Part shown: piece after piece, positions 1 through 11,133 of the stretch
Layout: each line of letters begins with the position of its first letter
Position numbering within the stretch: the stretch's first letter is position 1
Assembly: GCA_034620365.1 (NCBI GenBank)
Contig: JAQGEQ010000192.1
Coordinates: 677,001 to 741,000, forward strand
DNA from: Pegea sp. RAD2-039
Taxonomy: Eukaryota > Chordata > Thaliacea > Salpida > Salpidae
Direction: 5' to 3'
DNA: 64,000 nt
The notes under the pieces: generated by a model
What the model was told of the DNA's origin: nothing
Databases searched by the model: none
The model's input: the letters and a program-made list of their open reading frames with translations, nothing else
Translations under genes and position numbers: made by a program

Positions 1-2275
1 TTAAATAAGTATGATAAGAATGTTGTATATTTGTTGCTAATCGTTTATAAAGTGAACTTGTTTCTCATTTCAAAATATTTCATGCTATTAAACTAAAAGT
101 TGACATAAAACTAAAGTTTAGAACAGTTTTCTATCCGACAGCATATGAATGGATAAAATGTGAAAGTGAATTTTATCTTATCATTCTATTTGAAACAAAT
201 TTAAACAAATCGGTTGTATCCTTAGAGTTGATGACATTTTAGATATGGAAAAAACTCCTATAAGTTTTAAAGACAGTATTTTTAGTTATTAAAATTAGAT
301 TAAGTAAAATTGTTTTAGCTAATATCATAAGTTTGGCCAACACAACTTGCTTAAAATTGCAAGTTCTAAATTCTATTTTAGTTTTTAGATTTATTTTATG
401 ACCTCAATTTTTAGTTATTAACAAATAAATTTTTCTTTAAAGACATAAAATATCTGTTAAACGTAATCAGATATTTAAAACTTCAAAAAATATTTCATAA
501 TTAAAGTAAGCATCTATTAATAAGCAAGCTAAAATTTTAAATATTTTTTTAATCATACTCAATTAGAAAATGTAAAATTTCTTTTACTGAAATTTTCATA
601 AATATTAAACTATTATTTTAATCAAAATATAAATGTTGATAAATACTTAAATATAAACTTCCTTGAAACTGTTTCATAAAGTTATCTTGAAAAATATTTA
701 ATATTTGTTTTTTCAGTTGATACAAAAATATTTAATATTTGATTTTCAGTTGATAGACATGTATTTGAGATAAGAACAAACATAACAGCATATTACCTAA
801 AGTTTCTGTGGCAAGCTATATTTAATGCTTAAGAAAAGCATTCTAAAATAGATTTTTTAGATTCTTATAATATTTCTTTTACTTTAACAGCTACAGCTGG
901 TTATTAGTTTTGTTTAATAATTGAACTTTAAATGTTTATAAGTGTAGTTTTTTTTTTCAACTTCCTTCTGTAGTTTCCTGAATTTGTTGATATTAATACT
1001 GTTATCTTCAATTTCTTTAGTTTTGTAGCAACACAAGGAAAGCTTTTAATAAAATCTCACAAAATAATATCCAGTTGTTGATTTACTTTCAAAAGTTTAG
1101 TTTAATTAAAAGTTAGAATATTTTTTCAGCTAGTAATATTTGAAGAAAAAAAAAGCTTATCGAGCTTGTTTGAAGGCATTTACAGCATCTTATAGCTATT
1201 TAATCTTATTTTTTTCTTTATTCAAATACCTTTAAACTACTTCTTATTGTTGTAGTATTACTAAAGAGTCTAGAAGTTAGTTTACTGTTTATTAAGGATA
1301 AGATAGTAAAAGATAATCGAACAAAATTCAGTTTGAACTTGCTTTTAGCTTATTAATACTTTTATTTCAAATATAGATTTGATTTTTATAAATCAAAGTT
1401 AATAGCTAAAACAGGTTTCGTTTTCAAGCTTACATAAAGTTTCAAATGATGAGGAAATTATCTCATATAAAATGAGTCACTTATTGCAAGCTTAAAAGTT
1501 AGTTTTATTTTTGTCAGCTTCTTGTTTGTCTTCTTGCTTCAAAATTTCTTGAGTTTCTATTTAATATTTAATAAATAAAATTTGTTAAATAAATTTTTTA
1601 AATTTTTTATTATAATATTAATAATATCTTCTTTTTTTTTAATCTTTTTATAGTTCGGCAGAATACTTTTGATATTAAAAATATATCATTCAATCGGCTA
1701 CAATTCTTTATTCATTTTAAAAATAAATCAATTTGAATTATTAAATAGAACAATTAATCAGTTTAATCACGTTTGAATTAAAAGAAATCTTCATCAGAAA
1801 AAGATCTGTACTTTTACTGAATAGCTTTCAAAGATTATCTCTTAGTTACCCAATCAACATAATCATTTGCGTTCAGATTTAAAGATTTAAAAGATATATA
1901 TTTGTTTATATCTGTCTATAAACAACTACAGATGAATACAGGAAGCAAACACACAGAAGTCAGTATAGTAGATAGAAGTATAGGAAGTAGCTTTTTGTTT
2001 TTGTTGATTTTATTATAAAGAAAATAAATTCATTCAAATTATCTTCAAAAAATTAATAAAAAAGAAATTGTATTTGAAAACTTTTATGGCTTTTTTTTTA
2101 ATAACATTTATAATAACTTGGGTTATTTTTAAAACTCAATTATTTCACTTTAAATAAATGATCAGTTTTATTTATAAGTTATCATTCTTTTACTTTCAAA
2201 CTAAACCAGTTGATCTACTTTCTGTTTCAACCTTTTTCAGCTAAAATTTTTTTAGAATAAAATTTAAACTTCCTA
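1..2275. other. AT-rich DNA upstream of the desaturase gene
   Basis: No reading frame, RNA gene or clear repeat is visible. The stretch is dominated by A/T runs and lacks the TGACGTCA and CACGTG palindromes that appear as soon as the desaturase coding sequence begins. The last few hundred bases probably include the desaturase promoter and 5' UTR, but no TATA box or initiator can be assigned with confidence. Confidence 0.6.
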
Positions 2276-4651
2276 ATGACTCTTCAATTTGATTCTCTGG
2301 TTAAGTACACGTCATCAAGTGTGATGTCATCAGCTGTGACGTCATCAACAAAGCAGTATATAAGAAGGACCTCAGCGCAAAAGCAAATTGACCAAGAAAA
2401 GCTACCACACGCTGGTACTAATGAGCACAAGAAGATAATTGGCTATCGCGGCGTCTTCTATGACGTCACGAACTTCATTAAACGTCATCCAGGTGGTGAC
2501 GTAATTGAGAAATTTTTAGGGGAAGACGCCACAGCTGTTATGGACAGTATGCACAAGCGTGACGTCACTAAGATTCTACAAGCATGTAAGTGACGTCATC
2601 ATCAGCTAGACTGTTGATGACGTAATTGCATCGGGCGTAGGTGGAACTTATCAGTATGATCCTGATCCATTCCAGAAAGACATGATCGATTTGGAGATGA
2701 AGTTACGACGCGATGGTTGCTATGACAACAGGTGAGAGTACTTCTGCAATCTCGTGTTAATGACGTCATCCTCGCAGTGTCACGTGGTACATCTGGAAAT
2801 GCTTGTGCATCTTGTTTCTCTTCTTTCTGCTGCTAACCGCGAGCGCTTTTCGATGTTGTGACGTCAGCTTGGTTACGCACGCTGTTTGTGGCTTGATGTT
2901 GGCGTTGCTATGGCAACAGAGCGGGATGCTGATGCATGACGCGATGCATCTACAGATCACGAGACGGAAACGAAAAGATGAACAAATTGGATTGTTGTTT
3001 GGAACTTGTTTGTTTGGAATCAGTGCTCGGTGGTGGAAAGACGAACATGTGGTCCACCACGCCCTGACCAATACTGTGGACCAACATAAAGTCCTGGACC
3101 CCCAGGCTGAAGAAATTTGCTGGGCACAAAACGAGAAACTTTTTCCTTTTCATCAGCAAGCTTTTAGTTCGTTTCTAGTCAAGGTGAAACCACGTGACTT
3201 GCAAACCACGTGACTTGCAGACCACGTGACTTTTTATATTTTTTATCCGATTAATTCTGATTAAAATATTTGTTTAAAATTTCCCTTCTTATCCGATTAC
3301 TTTTTAGCTTTTAAGTTTATGAAGAGTTTATTATCTTCTTTTAGAAGATGAACAAATAAAATACTTTGATTAAGTTAAAATAGAAACTTTGAAATTAAAT
3401 TTTTCACTCAAATATTTGTAGCAATTCAGTTAGTTGTGTTGAATTAGGAAAGAAAGTTTTTTGTTCAATACTTTAGTTGGTTTCCTCATTTCTAACCTGA
3501 AATAAACTACTGAAGATTTAAAAATAAGTTTTTCAACTTTGTCATTTGCTTCTGTGTAAAAATTCAAATTGAAATTTTTTCAAGTCTTTTTTTTGTAACT
3601 CAAATATTTTAAATCAATTCAAAACACATCTTTCAACTTTGATCTTCTTCTTCAGATCCAAACTTGGATCTTCATCCCTCTTTCAGTGTGTCTTGGTCGT
3701 TTTGGGATTATCATTGACTCTTTTCGAGAAGAACGAAGACTCGATGTATGGATCGCTTGGATGATTCATATCAGTTGGATCTGTTTCTTTTTCTCTTCTT
3801 TCTCATCTTGGACGAGCATTTTTTTTGTTTACTTGATGGGATGTTTTGGAGAAGGAGTCCTACACATTCAGCTTCTCATCAATCATTATGCGAAATCATT
3901 TTATGATATCCAAGACCGCGAAGCCAAAGTAAGACGCTGATTGGTTGATTGCCAACTTTTTGTATTTTCTCCATTAATTTCTAAAATATGACTTTTACTT
4001 AAAATTAAATTAATGATAAACGCCCTAACCATTTTCTAACAACATAACACGTGACTTGCAACATATCACGTGACTCGCAACATAAGACGCGACTCGCAAC
4101 ATAAGACGTGGCTGCTATCTAACACGTGACTACTAACTAACACGTGACTACTAACTAACACGTGACTGCTATCTAACACGTGACTACAAACTAACACGTG
4201 ACTACTAACTAACACGTGACTGCTATCTAACACGTGACTACTAACTAACACGTGACTGCTATCTAACACGTGACTACTAACTAACACGTGACTACTAACT
4301 AACACGTGACTCACAACATAAGACGTGACTACTGACTAACACGTGACTACTAACTAACACGTGGTTTGTTTGCAGAATCACTACAAATACATGATAGAAT
4401 GTAATCTGAACATCAAATGTCATGAATGGTTTGATTGGTTCCACGGTGGACTTAATTTCCATCATGAACACCACTGCTTCCCAAGACTTCCTAGAAATCA
4501 ACTTAGAAATGTTTCCAAATCAATAAAGAAAATCTGTCAAAGACACGGAGTGTATTATGAAGAGCTGGGATTCTTTGCAGCGCTTCTGAAAACTTTGCGG
4601 CAATTACATAAAATGCAACTCAAATTTCAAGATATTGATTTTAGAAACTAA
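2276..4651 (+). CDS. Cytochrome b5-fused front-end desaturase (sphingolipid delta-8 / PUFA type)
   Basis: Five exons join in phase: 2276-2585, 2641-2731, 2778-3183, 3656-3928 and 4376-4651, giving 451 residues. The N-terminal cytochrome b5 domain carries the haem motif HPGG near residue 70. The membrane desaturase domain has three histidine boxes: HDAMH, HVVHH (in DEHVVHHALTN) and FHHEHH. Hydrophobic segments lie between the boxes. Front-end desaturases insert a double bond between an existing one and the carboxyl end, using the fused b5 as electron donor in the ER membrane. The third box is followed by CFPRLPRNQLRNV, which resembles plant and fungal sphingolipid delta-8 desaturases more than animal FADS1/2. 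The usual Gln of the third box (QxxHH) is His. Substrate cannot be decided from sequence. Intron 4 contains an 18-base CACGTG minisatellite. The ATG at 2276 is the first in frame before the b5 domain. Confidence 0.92.
4049..4363. repeat. 18-base CACGTG minisatellite in desaturase intron 4
   Basis: About 17 imperfect copies of an 18-base unit of the form acacgtgactactaacta, with a variant ending gctatcta. Every good copy contains the palindrome CACGTG, the E-box bound by bHLH-ZIP factors such as USF and MYC/MAX. The apparent minus-strand frame of repeated SHVLVS is a by-product of the unit being a multiple of three. Confidence 0.95.
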
Positions 4652-7600
4652 CTTTTTACTAAGCTGTGACGTCATTTCATATTTTCTTTTTCATCTGAAA
4701 ATCGTTATATGCAGTGATGACGTCATTAGGTCATGGAAACAGCGATAGTGAACGGTTGTTTTGAAACTGGTTTTATTATCGATAATTTATTCGAGTTTTT
4801 ATTAACAAGTTCATTTTATTTACAAAAGATTTGAAAGTAGAAAAATTAATGAAGTCATTTTCGTGAAAGTTTTATTTTTTTATGATTTAAATTTCATGAA
4901 GATTAAAGATTATGTCATAAGTGATGACGTCATTGGCAATTACGTCACTATTTTGATAATTTCTGAAAGCGTAAATTTTTCTGCGGGTGTTTCAATTTAA
5001 AACCAAAACTAAATAAAAATTCAAAACTTTTTGGTAAACTTGGGTTTCCGTTTTAGCAGAAATGTGATCATAAAGACTTTAATGGCTTTGTTTAAAAATG
5101 GTTTCAATTTTGATGAGCTTTGCTTAATTTTTTGTTTTGTAAATTATAACCGCCAAAAAAAACAAATTAAATTTCTTTAAACCTTGTAAATGTAAAAAAA
5201 AAGCTTATTATTCGAAAGAATTACTTTTTGATAAATAAAATAGTTTATAAAAAAGCTTTTTTTAAATATTTATCAAAAATTTTAATTGGATATTTTAGAT
5301 TTACAAACGAAATAATTTTTCATTAAAAATCCAAATAGTCAATGAGCCAAAAATGTACGGTTTTTAAAATCTAGAAAAAAATTCTTGTGGTGGTTACTAG
5401 AAGCATTATTTACTTAACATGTGTTTGATAGAACATGTCAAAATTCAAATTCAAAAATGATTTATTCCTCACTAAAACATTTTTATCGCTTTTATAGACT
5501 TTTTTAGATATTTTATTTGGCTTTTATGATATTTATTTTAAACCACCAGACATAAAAAAACATTTTTCAATCACCTGTCTTTACAGATTAATTAATCACT
5601 TGGCTTTCAATCTATTTTAATCAGAAGGTGTAAAATAACAAACCAACACCTACAAAAACACTCACTACAAACTAAATAAACAACAAAATTGATATCAGCT
5701 GATTACAGAACCGTCGATAGATGGCGCTATTCTGAAACTTATCTAAAAATCACAGAATTAATTATTTTAGAAATTAAGCTAAATTATAAGATTATTTTTG
5801 TAAGAAAAACTTGTACGTGATGCTTCATGACCAGCTAGTATGAGGTTGTGCTTTCAAAATTGAGTTTATGGTTTGTTTTGGTTACATAGTTTTACAATTT
5901 TGAATTCAGAAGAACATTTGTAATAAACAAAAGAACATTAATCATGGTAGATAAAATTTTCACGTGGTATGACATAAAGCCAAATTTGGTAAGACGTTTT
6001 CAATCCAACTTTTGAATTTTTTATCCGTAAAATTAATTCTAAAAAATTTTTTTAGAAAATTGTTTAAAAAATATTGAAAGATGTAATTAAAATATATTTT
6101 AATCTTCTGAAGATTACAAAAATAAGATAAGTTCCTTTTAATCCATTTTTATAATTTCTTATGACACAAACACTTCTTTTATTATTTAGTCTTTGAAGAC
6201 CTTTTTATACTAAGTAACGAAATCTAAGACCTTGAGAGGTTTCCTATTTCAACCACTAAGATACTGAACGATTTAATATTTATCAAATTTCTTTTCCAGT
6301 ATTGAAATCTAAAAGATTAAAAGCTTTCAAAGGTTTTTCACAACTTTGTTTTTGATGCGTTTTGAAACCAGGACGTTTTGAATATTTCCTTTTTACAATT
6401 TTACTTCCTCTGTTTTTGAAACATTTTAGTTTTTAGCTTTTTGTCTATTTTATTTACAAATTTGTTTAATAAATATTTGTTTTGAATTTGAGGTTGAAAA
6501 ATAGGACATCAAAAAACAACATTATTGCTTCCATATTTACATTACTTGATACTGAACTACTTTTTAAGCTTCCAAAACTTCAAACATTCTTCTATTTTAT
6601 TTAATTAAAGACTTTTTTCATTAAACTTCTTTTTGCGACAGAATCTAAGATAGTCTAAACGTCAACCCTAATTGACATTTGTTTTAATTGATTAACTTTG
6701 TTTTCATAGATGTAGTCTGGATAAAAACCCACCTACTGTTTTGACATGTATGTAAATTATCCATCAATATAAATTACACTAAACTTAATCAGTTAATAAA
6801 TAAATCTTTTAAATAAACTAAATAATTTAAACTTGGATTAAACTATATTTAACTAACAAGATAGATATTTTAATTCAATTTTGAATAATGTATAACCTTC
6901 TGTTTAACCTATAAATCAAAAAGGCTTAAAGTTAAATGTATATTAAAAAATCTAAACTACCTATCTGTGTTCAAAGTATATAATTAGTTTTTCCAAACAA
7001 TTTCTCTATTTGATTCTATACTTAAATTTGTTCTTCTATAAATAGAACAGTTGGGAATTTAAAAACAAAAGATAAATCTTTTAATGTAAAAAATAACAGT
7101 AAATATTGTATTCTATGATAATAGGTTTTTGGTGAATAAGTAGGTACTTGTACTGCAAAGTACAACTTACAAAAACTATTATCTACTCTCTAACATATTA
7201 TAACTTCTTATATCGAATTATGTGACTTTATTTTGTGAAATTGAAAATTTGTTTTCTATTCAAGAGACTTATAGTGAGTTCTAGAACAAGGATTCAGGTC
7301 TAAGCAAAAGTTTTGTTTAAGTGCTTCAAGCAAATAGTTGCGAAAACGAAACAAAGTTTTTATTTCAAATCTTGTTTTATTCTATTTTCTTAAGAAAAAA
7401 TATTTTTTATGGATAAATGTATTGATCAGAAAAATGATATTTAATTTGTGTCTTGAAGTCATTTTCTAACTAAAAGTTTATTCAAAAAAACGTCATCTTA
7501 TTGATCAAAAAAGTTATTTAAAAATATAGTTGAAGAGACACATCAATAAACTTAAAGATAAGTCTTCTTTGTAAATGATATCATTAAAAACAAACAACTA

Positions 7601-8930
7601 GATATTCCAAAATCATGTCAAATTGATAACAGCTTTAAATGTTTTTCTAGAAGCGTTTTAAAACTTGGAAAAAAAACTTTTATTTCACAATTTCGTTTTG
7701 CAAGTTTTTTGTTTGTTAGTAATCAAATAACGTTTCTCTGTGAATATAATCATCTTATTAGCGCAGAGCTTTTAATATTGGATTTTATTTTCAACCGTAA
7801 CTTTTTCAATTCAAACCCTTTAATGTTATTAAAACAAATAATTTTCTTTTTCAATAAATCGAAAAAGTAATTGAATAAATTACTTAAACCTAAATATTTA
7901 ATGTGAATCTCAAAGAAGCTTTCTAAGGATTAGAAATCCGTTTTTGACAACAAGCTTGATTGCCTTTGACAACTTCTAGTGATTAAAGTAATTTAAATTA
8001 ATCTAAAAAATAATAATTTATTGATTCATCTATAAACAGGGCAACAACTTTTCTATCTGAGCTAAGATTTTAGGGAATAAAAATTGTCCAATCAAACTGT
8101 CTAATCAATGCCACGACCTCAAATGGAATTAAATTAAAATTTAAATGGATCAATCATAGACTTGATCTAAAAGCAAATAGTTTCGAAACTTTTAAATAGT
8201 CATAAATTTGTTTATCAGTTAATAATTTAGGACAAAAATAGAACTTCTATGTCAATAATTAACTTGCTTAGTTCACTTCTATTAACTAAAACTTTGTTAA
8301 CAAATTAAAATATCTTAATTTGAGAAAGTTAGAATTAGCAAGAGATAATGTTTATTAGTGAGTTTTAACAAGATTAGTTTTTTTTTCACTTTATCATAAA
8401 ATTTAGCCAACATTAAGTTCAATTAAGACTGTTTTGTCTGAAAACTTTCTGTTTATTTAACTTGTTGTGGTTTTTGGTGGAATTATTAACAAAACATTTT
8501 TAAGTGAAAACTTTGTTTTTGCTTCTCGTAAAATTAGCAATTAAAAATATGAATTATTCAACTCACGAAAAAAATGTTTTCTTGATGTAAACACTGAATA
8601 TATACTTTTGTTTTCTTGTCATTATTGAGGTTTAAACACGATTTATTCCAGACATTTCTAATAATACGAGATAATTGTTAAAAAATCATAAAAATAAATT
8701 TTTTAGTTTTTCAAATTGTTAAAAAATCGTCAAATAAAACCTCATGTTTACTTTCATGTTGCAAAACACAAAAATTTAAATTTCATTCAACCTTTATAGA
8801 GGAAGTGATAAAAAGTATCCCCAAGAGAGCAACATCCACCATAAAATCTTCAAACTGATTACACAAGATTTGATCTTTAAACATTGTTGTTATCAGATGT
8901 AATAAAAGGTGATGACGTCATGACTTTCAT
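4652..8930. other. AT-rich intergenic DNA
   Basis: The first ~300 bases downstream of the desaturase stop hold several TGACGTCA copies (about 4667, 4717 and 4924) and probably the 3' UTR. From about 5000 to 8900 I see only AT-rich sequence without coding frames, tandem repeats or RNA genes. TGACGTCA is absent until about 8911, where the next gene island begins. Confidence 0.6.
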
Positions 8931-8932
8931 TA

Positions 8933-8972
8933 CCGGCTGGAAGAGCTGAATGTTGTCGCGATAAAGAAGCGT
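8933..8972 (-). other. Possible minus-strand exon, gene not recognised
   Basis: On the minus strand an AG acceptor at the upper end and a GTAATG donor at the lower end bracket a short open segment reading TLLYRDNIQLFQP. It is GC-richer than its surroundings and is flanked by TGACGTCA copies, as the exons of the identified genes are. It may belong with the candidate exons at 9063-9165 and 10025-10270. No family is recognised, and a chance open segment cannot be excluded. Confidence 0.25.
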
Positions 8973-9062
8973 CTTATGACGTCATGTGAATACAAGTCGC
9001 AACACAAACAAAATGTTGCTCACTAGAGGGCAATAAAAGCGCGAAAAAAATTCAGCTGTAGC

Positions 9063-9165
9063 TTATACAAGGCCTCAAAACGATATGGAAGTGCAACTAG
9101 TTTGGCTGGTCGCGTGTTTGTGACGCCATTTCGACTGTAATTCGCGTTTTGAAGTCGATTTAAAG
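9063..9165 (-). other. Possible minus-strand exon, gene not recognised
   Basis: A minus-strand frame reading TRPAKLVALPYRFEALYKLQ lies in a small GC-richer patch upstream of the pyrimidine-rich minisatellite. An ATG-initiated alternative frame in the same patch starts MASQTRDQPN and stops at once. The patch could equally be a promoter or 5' UTR. It is listed because its composition differs sharply from the AT-rich DNA on both sides. Confidence 0.2.
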
Positions 9166-9429
9166 TCTTTAGAAGAATTTTGAAAAGTTTTGAAAATCTT
9201 TTTATATTTTTCGTTGAAATTTTCAGAAATTGAGTTTTTTGTGAAACAATTTGTTTTGCTTCTCTTATTTTTGAAGTTGAACTCATTGATGTGAGACACA
9301 GAATTGATGTAAGATGATATAGAGATCTGATTTGAGATCTGATCTGAGAGCAAGATGTGAAAGTTTTATGTTTTTTACAAAGATTTGTATCTTTTTTTTC
9401 GTAATTAATTTTATTGATTAATTACAAGT

Positions 9430-9985
9430 TGAGTGATTCATCATCAGATCTTCATCATCAGATCTTGTCATCTTCATCATCAGATCTTCATCATCAGATC
9501 TTGTCATCTTCATCATCAGATCTTCATCATCTGATCTTCATCATCAGATCTTGTCATCTTCATCATCAGATCTTGTCATCTTCATCATCAGATCTTGTGA
9601 TCTTCACCATCAGATCTTGTGATCTTCATCATCAGATCTTCATCATCTGATCTTGTCATCTTCATCATCTGATCTTCATCATCAGATCTTGTCATCTTCA
9701 TCATCAGATCTTCATCATCAGATCTTGTCATCTTCATCATCAGATCTTCATCATCAGATCTTGTCATCCTTATCATCAGATCTTGTCATCTTCATCATCT
9801 GATCTTGTCATCTTCATCGTCTGATCCTGTGATCTTCACCATCAGATCTTGTGATCTTCATCATCTGATCTTGTGATCTTCATCATCAGATCTTGTGATC
9901 TTCACCATCAGATCTTGTGATCTTCACCATCAGATCTTGTGATCTTCATCATCTGATCTTGTGATCTTCATCATCAGATGCTTTC
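9430..9985. repeat. Minisatellite of CTTCATCATCAGAT and TGTCAT units
   Basis: About 560 bases made of two alternating short modules, atcttcatcatcag and atcttgtcat, with point variants (catctg, cttcaccatc, cttgtgatc). The pattern is a higher-order repeat rather than a single fixed period. The plus strand is pyrimidine-rich. Serine/leucine/histidine-rich frames through it are artefacts of the repeat. Confidence 0.95.
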
Positions 9986-10024
9986 CGGTACCAACAAACT
10001 CAAATAAAATCTCTCATCTTCAAA

Positions 10025-10270
10025 TTAAAGTAAAAAAAAATCGTTTAAATCTCCGACAATCAAACTCCAAGCTCCATAAAATCCATCAGAAGATGAAGAA
10101 TTAATCCTTGACGACATATTCTTCAATTGAAAAGTATCTTGGCTAATGAACATATCTTCCGACATCAACATCGCTTTGATGATGTCACCAGGGATTACTT
10201 GCGCTATTTCCAATGTTCGCGACGTTTCTAGCTTGTCGCTAATTGGCGGATTAAATAAAGTTTGATGACG
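10025..10270 (-). other. Probable minus-strand coding segment, gene not recognised
   Basis: A minus-strand frame of about 80 codons includes SDKLETSRTLEIAQVIPGD and then IIKAMLMSEDMFISQDTFQL. It has balanced composition, unlike random frames in the AT-rich DNA here, and has no internal ATG near its start, so it would be an internal or terminal exon. A TGACGTCATC lies at its upper edge, as at many confirmed intron borders in this window. Further minus-strand open pieces occur up to about 10450. If real, the adjacent minisatellite (9430-9985) would be intronic, as in the neurofibromin gene. I do not recognise the protein. Confidence 0.35.
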
Positions 10271-10460
10271 TCATCAGTGCTCAGCTGTTAGCACTGATCG
10301 CACCAAATGTGGAATCAATGTGACGTCATAAGCGCAAAAACTAACGCAAGCGGAACATGATGACGTCATCTTGAGAACGTTGCAATTCAGCTCGAAAAGT
10401 CACGTGATATCTAAGATCAAAGGAGTCACGTGCTGACATCATCAACGCTTCGATTGAGTC

Positions 10461-11133
10461 TTATTCGAGAAGGTTGTAGAAAATAGCAAAAAAATTTGAT
10501 AGATTTTAATCACGTGACAAAAGTATTTGTTTTTGAACTTGATAAAGTTGGTAAAAAAAAAGAAGAAGTTTTTTTTTTAAAGTTTTGCACGAGACGCTGT
10601 TTTATCGATGAAATCTTCAGAGACATTTTATTGGAGTTTTATTTTTAGAGAAAATCCACTTTTGTTGGATTAAATTCAAATTATCGTAGATTTGTCTTAT
10701 TAAATACATCGAAGTTTTCTAACAAAATTACTTAACAAATATTTCAGTTTTAGTTTGAGAAAGAAAATATTTAATTGAAGAAACTCAGGAAGTTGTAACT
10801 GAGAAATCCTTGGTTCAGGACTTTTTGATTATTAGCTCTTGTTAAATCCGAAAAATTTGCTGCTGAAAATACTGAATTATATTTAAAAAAGTCAATATTT
10901 GTGACTTTGTCAAAATTATTGAAGTTATTTAAACGATTAAATAAGACAATAAAGTAAATACAAGTTTGATGATTGCAAATAAAACATCTTATTCATTTAA
11001 TCTTTCAAAATTGTTAATATTTTCTTCATCTACATCATCTTGTATTTACAGTGACAAAAAAAAGTTGATAAAAAACTAAAAAAAGTTGTTCTTTGAACAA
11101 AGCTGATGCTGAAGAATTGTGTCTTCCCAAAAA
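10461..11133. other. AT-rich region upstream of the serotonin receptor
   Basis: No coding frame or repeat is apparent. CACGTGAC E-box sites occur at about 10401, 10426 and 10511, just outside or within its left edge. The segment immediately before 11134 should contain the receptor promoter and 5' UTR, but no core promoter element can be assigned. Confidence 0.5.

Noticed and set aside
4066-4501. Minus-strand frames with repeated SHVLVS
   Set aside because: Artefact of the 18-base CACGTG repeat within a desaturase intron; the right part is antisense to the last desaturase exon.
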